10,955 nt of DNA from DATLYH01 sp035575035 (GTDB taxonomy: Bacteria > Planctomycetota > Planctomycetia > Gemmatales > Gemmataceae): positions 1-10,955 of the forward strand of contig DATLYH010000345.1 in assembly GCA_035575035.1 (NCBI GenBank). Direction: 5' to 3'. Position numbers and translations under genes: made by a program. Under the pieces are notes generated by a model. The model saw only the letters and a list, made by a program, of their open reading frames with translations. It ran no database searches and had not been told where the DNA came from. Below are positions 7,898 to 10,955 of this stretch, one piece after another. The stretch's first letter is position 1. Every line of letters starts with the position of its first letter.

Positions 7898-8665
7898 ATG
7901 CCCCATCCTGCGGGCCGGAACCTTCCCCTGTCGCTGCCGCGCCGCTTCATCGGCGACCTGATGCACTTCGCCCAACAGGTGCCGACCGTACCGGTGGAGC
8001 GGCGGATGCGTCTCGGCGCCGTGGTCGATGCCCGGCGGACGGCCCAGCCGCGGCCGAGTTGGTGTGCCATCTTCACCAAGGCCTACGGCCTCGTCGCGGC
8101 GGCCTACCCGGAACTGCGCCGCGCCTACCTGGCCTTCCCTCGGCCGCACCTCTACGAACATCCCATCTCGATCGCCTCAATCGCCATCGAGCGGCGCTTT
8201 GGAGACGAGGATGCCGTCTTCCCCGGCCACGTGATCAGCCCGGAGCGGCGCAGCTTGCGGGAGCTGGACCGGAAACTGCGCTTCTTCAAGGAACAGCCGA
8301 TCGAGCGCATCGGCGCTTTCCGCCGGGTGCTCCGGCTCAGCAGCCTGCCGCGGCCCCTCCGCCGGCTGATCTGGTGGGGCGGGCTCAACGTCTCGGGGCG
8401 CAAGCGTGCCCAGTACCTGGGGACGTTTGGCATCAGTGTCTACGGCAGCCTCGGGGCCACGTCCTTGCATCCGTTGTCGCCCTTGACCACGGTCCTGAAC
8501 ACCGGGGTCCTCGGCGCGGATGGTTCCCTTGACGTGCGCGTGGTCTACGACCACCGGACGCTGGACGGCGCCACCGTGGCCCGGGCGCTGGCCGACCTGG
8601 AACGAGTGCTGAACGGGGAAATCCTCAACGAGCTGCGCTATCTGCGGACGCCGAACGCCGCCTGA
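7898..8665 (+). CDS. Stand-alone E2-type acyltransferase catalytic domain (2-oxoacid dehydrogenase acyltransferase-like)
   Basis: A 255-residue protein whose C-terminus carries the chloramphenicol-acetyltransferase/E2 fold signature YDHRTLDGATVARALADLERVLN, with candidate catalytic H219 and D223-G224, preceded by the typical LGTFGISVYGSLGATSLHPLSPLTTVLNTGV stretch. In E2 enzymes this domain passes an acyl group from lipoamide to CoA. Here no lipoyl or subunit-binding domain precedes it, and no dehydrogenase genes are nearby, so it is probably an acyltransferase of unknown substrate rather than part of a pyruvate-dehydrogenase-type complex. The middle (about 95-170) is Arg-rich. The ATG at 7898 has GGAGG 7 nt upstream; an in-frame ATG at 7754 would add 48 low-complexity Pro/Gly/Arg residues and is rejected. 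The gene diverges from metE-like (155 bp) and converges on lexA. Confidence 0.82.
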   Translation: MPHPAGRNLPLSLPRRFIGDLMHFAQQVPTVPVERRMRLGAVVDARRTAQPRPSWCAIFTKAYGLVAAAYPELRRAYLAFPRPHLYEHPISIASIAIERRFGDEDAVFPGHVISPERRSLRELDRKLRFFKEQPIERIGAFRRVLRLSSLPRPLRRLIWWGGLNVSGRKRAQYLGTFGISVYGSLGATSLHPLSPLTTVLNTGVLGADGSLDVRVVYDHRTLDGATVARALADLERVLNGEILNELRYLRTPNAA

Positions 8666-8682
8666 GGAGGCAGAGACGACAA

Positions 8683-8728
8683 GGCCCGCGGGCCGCCGCG
8701 CCGCCAGGGGCGCCGCGCACCGCGGGCC
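8683..8728. terminator. GC hairpin between convergent acyltransferase and lexA genes
   Basis: A perfect 9-bp inverted repeat, GGCCCGCGG at 8683-8691 and CCGCGGGCC at 8720-8728. Inside the loop GCGCC (8698-8702) can pair with GGCGC (8709-8713). It lies 17 bp after the acyltransferase stop and 63 bp from the lexA stop, the expected place for a two-way terminator between convergent genes. There is no T-tract on either side, so termination is inferred from position and stem strength only. Confidence 0.55.
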
Positions 8729-8791
8729 GGAGGGATTGATTCGGACCGGCAGCCAACTGGACCGGCTTCAGGCAGCACTGAATTCGTCCGG

Positions 8792-9397
8792 TCAGCAGCG
8801 GCGAAGGACGCCGACCAGCACCCCCAGGATGCGCACGTCCGAGTTGGGGCTGACGAAGATGGGAGCCATGTTGCCGTTGGCCGGGTCGAGCCGGATGCCG
8901 TGCTTGTCCTGGTGGTAGCGCTTCAGCGTCACCTCGCCGTCAATCATGGCAACCACCCGTTCGCCGTTGGCCGCCGTCTCCTGCTTGCGGATAACCACGA
9001 AATCGCCGTCCTCGATATGGTCCTCGATCATCGACTGGCCGCGAACTTGCAGGGCGAAGTGATTCGGCCCATTGAAGAGTTGGTCCAGCTCCAGGTACTC
9101 CTCGTCGGCAACCGCTTCGGTGGGGGTGCCGGCCGCCACCTTGCCGAGCAGGGGAAGCCCCTTGGGACGCGGCTTGTGATCGACCAGCTGGATGGCCCGC
9201 GCCGACTGCTTCTGCCGTTTGATCAACCCCTTCCTCTCCAGGGCGTTCAGGTGGCACATCACGCCGTTGGGCGAGGCGATCTTGAACCCCTCGCCGATCT
9301 CGCGCACCGTCGGGCCGTAGCCGCGGGTCTCGATCTTCTCGCGGATGAACTCGTAGATCTCCCGCTGGCGTTCCGTCAGTTGACTGAAATCAGGCAC
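8792..9397 (-). CDS. lexA: LexA repressor, SOS regulator
   Basis: A 201-residue transcriptional repressor that cleaves itself when RecA is activated by DNA damage. The N-terminal winged helix-turn-helix is clear (LTERQREIYEFIREKIETRGYGPTVREIGEGFKIASPNGVMCHLNALERKGLI, about 7-59). The linker holds the Ala-Gly scissile bond at 89-90 in GKVAAGTPTEAV. The C-terminal S24-type peptidase domain has catalytic S122 in GQSMIEDHIEDGDFVVI and K159 in VTLKRY. Length and layout match E. coli LexA (202 aa). The start is a GTG at 9397, preceded by GGAGG about 8 nt upstream. It diverges from trpD across 251 bp. Autoregulation is usual for the family; a candidate direct-repeat operator lies just upstream, but the DNA-binding site of this LexA subtype cannot be read from the protein. 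Confidence 0.96.
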   Translation of the reverse strand: MPDFSQLTERQREIYEFIREKIETRGYGPTVREIGEGFKIASPNGVMCHLNALERKGLIKRQKQSARAIQLVDHKPRPKGLPLLGKVAAGTPTEAVADEEYLELDQLFNGPNHFALQVRGQSMIEDHIEDGDFVVIRKQETAANGERVVAMIDGEVTLKRYHQDKHGIRLDPANGNMAPIFVSPNSDVRILGVLVGVLRRC

Positions 9398-9411
9398 GGT
9401 ACACCCCTCCG

Positions 9412-9428
9412 TTGAAAAGTATATTGAA
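9412..9428 (-). promoter_or_regulatory. Candidate lexA operator/-10 region (TTCAA direct repeat)
   Basis: Read on the lexA strand, TTCAA occurs twice with a 7-nt spacer, and the spacer overlaps a TATACT hexamer that could serve as a -10. It lies 15-31 nt upstream of the GTG start, adjoining the ribosome binding site. No matching -35 is seen. Neither the palindromic E. coli box nor the GAAC-N4-GTTC box of Gram-positive bacteria is present here. An autoregulatory role is inference. Confidence 0.35.
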
Positions 9429-9446
9429 GGTAGTTTTTGCGCCTTT

Positions 9447-9462
9447 GGGGCCGCTCGGCCCC
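9447..9462. other. GC stem-loop upstream of lexA
   Basis: GGGGCC (9447-9452) and GGCCCC (9457-9462) form a perfect 6-bp stem with a 4-nt loop. An outer GCGCC/GGCGC pair (9439-9443 with 9463-9467) extends it around a 3-nt bulge. It sits about 50 bp upstream of the lexA start and could lie in a leader transcript of lexA if the promoter is farther upstream. Function unknown. Confidence 0.4.
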
Positions 9463-9478
9463 GGCGCCCGCCGTGCAG

Positions 9479-9495
9479 TCACCCCCCAGGGGTGA
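9479..9495. promoter_or_regulatory. 7-bp inverted repeat, operator-like
   Basis: TCACCCC and GGGGTGA form a perfect inverted repeat with a 3-bp spacer (CCA). It abuts the -35 hexamer of the trpD-side promoter candidate, where a regulator could bind. The short spacer also allows a small hairpin. Its regulator cannot be named from sequence. Confidence 0.4.
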
Positions 9496-9525
9496 TTGAC
9501 TTCCACTTCATGTGAACATTAATAT
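9496..9525 (+). promoter_or_regulatory. Candidate sigma-70-type promoter for trpD
   Basis: TTGACT at 9496-9501 matches the -35 consensus at five of six positions. TAATAT at 9520-9525 (18-bp spacer) or TTAATA at 9519-9524 (17-bp spacer) is a fair -10. The patch is AT-rich compared with the rest of the window and points at trpD, about 115 bp upstream of its chosen start. A second, weaker pair is TTTACG 9559-9564 with TATGCT 9583-9588, and an A7/T7 block lies between them at 9542-9561. Promoter consensus in this lineage is not established here. Confidence 0.4.
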
Positions 9526-9648
9526 ACGCAACGCCCGTACACAAAAAAAGAGAATTTTTTTACGGCTCGATTTCCCCTTCGCTATGCTGAAAGGGATGCG
9601 CCGTTCTTGGGCCGGATTGCTTTCCCCGTTGTGACTCGCAGGACCGTC

Positions 9649-10689
9649 GTGAATCCTTCCCAACCGCCCTGGTTTGCGGAAATCCTCGCCACCCTGATCG
9701 ACCGCCGCGACCTGACCGAGGGGCAGATGCGCCTGTTGGTCGAGGAGGTGATGGCGGGGCGCTGCGGCGAAGCGGAGACGGCCGCACTGCTGGTCGCCCT
9801 GCGCATGAAGGGAGAGACAGCGGTGGAGATCGCAGCGGCGGCCGCCGTGCTGCGGCAGCACATGGTCCGGCTCGAGGGGGGACCGGCCGAGGTGCTTGAC
9901 ACCAGCGGCACCGGCGGCGACGGCAGCGGCACCTTCAACATCAGCACCGCTGCGGCCCTCGTCATTGCCGGCGCTGGCGTGCCGGTCGTCAAACACGGCA
10001 ACCGCGCCATCTCCGGTCGGACCGGCAGCGCCGATGTGCTGGCCGCCCTGGGGGTGGCGGTCGAGGGGGACACGGCCTTTGCCCGCCGCTGTCTGGAGCG
10101 GGCGGGGATGGCCTTCTGCTTTGCGCCGCACTTCCATCCAGCCCTGGGCCGGGTGGCAGCGCTGCGGCGCCGGTTAGCGGTGCGGACCGTGTTCAACTGC
10201 CTGGGTCCGCTGGCCAACCCGGCCGGTGCCTGCTACCAACTGATCGGCGTGGGCCGGCCCGAACTGCTCGACCCGATCGCTGGCGCCCTGGCCCGCCTGG
10301 GAACGCGCCGCGCCTTGGTGGTGCATGGCCGCGACGGTCTCGACGAGGTTAGCCTGGCGGGGCCGACCCTGGTGCGTGAGGTCTGCGGCTCGGTGGTGCG
10401 GGCAGGCGAGTGGACGCCGCGCGACTTCGGCTTGGAACCTTGCCCGCTGGCCGAGCTGCGCGTGGACGGGCCCGGGCAGAGCGCCGCCCTGGTGCGCTCG
10501 GTCCTGGAGGGCACCGATGGACCGGCGGCGCGCGTGGTGCTGGCCAACGCGGCTGCCGGCCTCTTGGCCGCCGAGCGCGTCGGCAGCCTCGCTGAGGGGG
10601 TAGCCCGAGCGCGCGCGGCACTGACGAGCGGGCAGGCGCTGGGGGTCTTGCGGAAGCTGGTCGAATGTTCGCAAGATCAGGAGAAGTGA
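9649..10689 (+). CDS. trpD: Anthranilate phosphoribosyltransferase
   Basis: Catalyses the second step of tryptophan synthesis, joining anthranilate and PRPP to give phosphoribosyl-anthranilate. The 346-residue protein has the family's landmarks: the PRPP-binding DTSGTGGDGSGTFNIST (about 86-102), VVKHGNRAISGRTGSADVLAALG, the anthranilate-side stretch FHPALGRVAALRRRLAVRTVFNCLGPLANPA, and GLDEVS. Length is typical (about 340). The GTG at 9649 is chosen because AGGA lies 5 nt upstream and the protein then begins just before the conserved helix WFAEILATLIDRRDLTEGQM. A TTG at 9607 and a GTG at 9631 are in-frame alternatives. No other trp gene lies in the window, so the pathway genes are probably scattered or farther away. 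Confidence 0.95.
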   Translation: MNPSQPPWFAEILATLIDRRDLTEGQMRLLVEEVMAGRCGEAETAALLVALRMKGETAVEIAAAAAVLRQHMVRLEGGPAEVLDTSGTGGDGSGTFNISTAAALVIAGAGVPVVKHGNRAISGRTGSADVLAALGVAVEGDTAFARRCLERAGMAFCFAPHFHPALGRVAALRRRLAVRTVFNCLGPLANPAGACYQLIGVGRPELLDPIAGALARLGTRRALVVHGRDGLDEVSLAGPTLVREVCGSVVRAGEWTPRDFGLEPCPLAELRVDGPGQSAALVRSVLEGTDGPAARVVLANAAAGLLAAERVGSLAEGVARARAALTSGQALGVLRKLVECSQDQEK

Positions 10690-10708
10690 GACTGGACCCG
10701 TCTTCCGG

Positions 10709-10755
10709 GCCGCTTGCGGCCTAGCGCTTGGCGGCAGCGCTCAGCCGCAAGCGGC
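10709..10755. terminator. Long hairpin after trpD, candidate terminator or attenuator
   Basis: GCCGCTTGCGGC (10709-10720) and GCCGCAAGCGGC (10744-10755) are perfect 12-bp complements. Inside them, two AGCGCT copies (10723-10728 and 10736-10741) pair around a 7-nt loop, so the whole forms an 18-bp stem with one 2x2 internal loop. It begins 20 bp after the trpD stop and ends 33 bp before the next start. Each 12-bp arm can also fold on itself (GCCGC with GCGGC). No T-tract follows, so a factor-independent terminator is not certain. Confidence 0.6.
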
Positions 10756-10788
10756 AGAAGGCGGGCCTTTCGGAGAGGAGTTCGCGTG

Positions 10789-10955
10789 ATGGTCCACAAG
10801 GTGGTGCTGGTAGCCGACCCCGGCATCGACAGCGCCTTCGCCATTGCTTTGGCCCTGCATGACCCGCAAATCGACGTGCTCGGCCTGGCGGCAACGGCGG
10901 GCAACGTTAGCGCCGAGCAGGCCACCAAGAATGTCTACATCGTGGTCGAGCAGAT
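10789..10955 (+). CDS. Nucleoside hydrolase-like protein, N-terminal part only
   Basis: Fifty-five codons are visible before the window edge, starting MVHKVVLVADPGIDSAFAIALAL and continuing VLGLAATAGNVSAEQATKNVYIVVE. This matches the N-terminus of inosine-uridine nucleoside hydrolases, which split nucleosides into base and ribose at a calcium site. The family's usual D-x-D-P-G-x-D-D motif reads V-A-D-P-G-I-D-S, so two of the metal-site aspartates are replaced. The loop GLAATAGNVS is normal. GAGAGGAG lies 8 nt before the ATG; a GTG directly before the ATG is an equally possible start. It follows trpD in the same direction, separated by a strong hairpin. The rest of the protein, including other active-site residues, is outside the window. 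Confidence 0.85.
   Translation, partial: MVHKVVLVADPGIDSAFAIALALHDPQIDVLGLAATAGNVSAEQATKNVYIVVEQ

Noticed and set aside
7229..8161. 310-codon open frame on the minus strand crossing the divergent intergenic region
   Set aside because: It overlaps both the metE-like gene and the acyltransferase gene in other frames, and its composition is Arg/Pro/Ser-rich without motifs.

Overview
The window is high-GC bacterial chromosome, densely coding, with ordinary housekeeping genes. Gene content and protein style (a LexA with an Ala-Gly cleavage site, a short core-MetE protein, a stand-alone E2-like acyltransferase, a GlnRS next to a GltX with an extra segment after its KLSKR loop) suggest a planctomycete, perhaps the Gemmata group. 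This is inference from memory of families; no rRNA or other marker is present to prove it.

Layout. From about 7742 down to the left edge, nine genes lie on the minus strand in one close-packed run. In transcription order they are a core-MetE-type methyltransferase, a YciA-like acyl-CoA thioesterase, a MaoC-type hotdog hydratase, a PfkB/adenosine-kinase-like sugar kinase, the RNA 2',3'-cyclic phosphodiesterase ThpR, gltX, an MNT/HEPN (MntA/HepT) toxin-antitoxin pair, and glnS, which runs off the left edge about 20 codons before its expected end. On the right, an E2-like acyltransferase gene (+) diverges from the metE-like gene and converges on lexA (-), with a strong GC hairpin between the two ends. 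lexA diverges from trpD (+) across a 251-bp AT-richer control region. trpD is followed by a long perfect inverted repeat and then the start of a nucleoside-hydrolase-like gene that runs off the right edge.

Most notable structure. The MntA/HepT pair sits between gltX and glnS inside a perfect 106-bp direct repeat (1659-1764 and 2438-2543). The repeat is the last 32 codons of gltX, its stop codon and 7 bp downstream. The 673 bp between the copies hold almost nothing except the two-gene toxin-antitoxin operon and its ribosome binding site, and the left junction falls inside the hepT stop codon. The insertion therefore left gltX complete and placed a spare gltX tail before glnS. It looks like a recent acquisition, for example by single-crossover integration of a circle carrying a gltX 3' fragment, and recombination between the repeats would remove it cleanly.

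How the genes fit together. GltX and GlnRS charge tRNA-Glu and tRNA-Gln. The HEPN toxin family cleaves RNA (tRNA in one studied case) and is silenced by AMPylation from its MNT partner. ThpR processes RNA ends. The remaining genes (methionine synthesis, acyl-CoA handling, nucleoside or sugar phosphorylation, tryptophan synthesis, SOS control) are unrelated housekeeping functions that share the neighbourhood.
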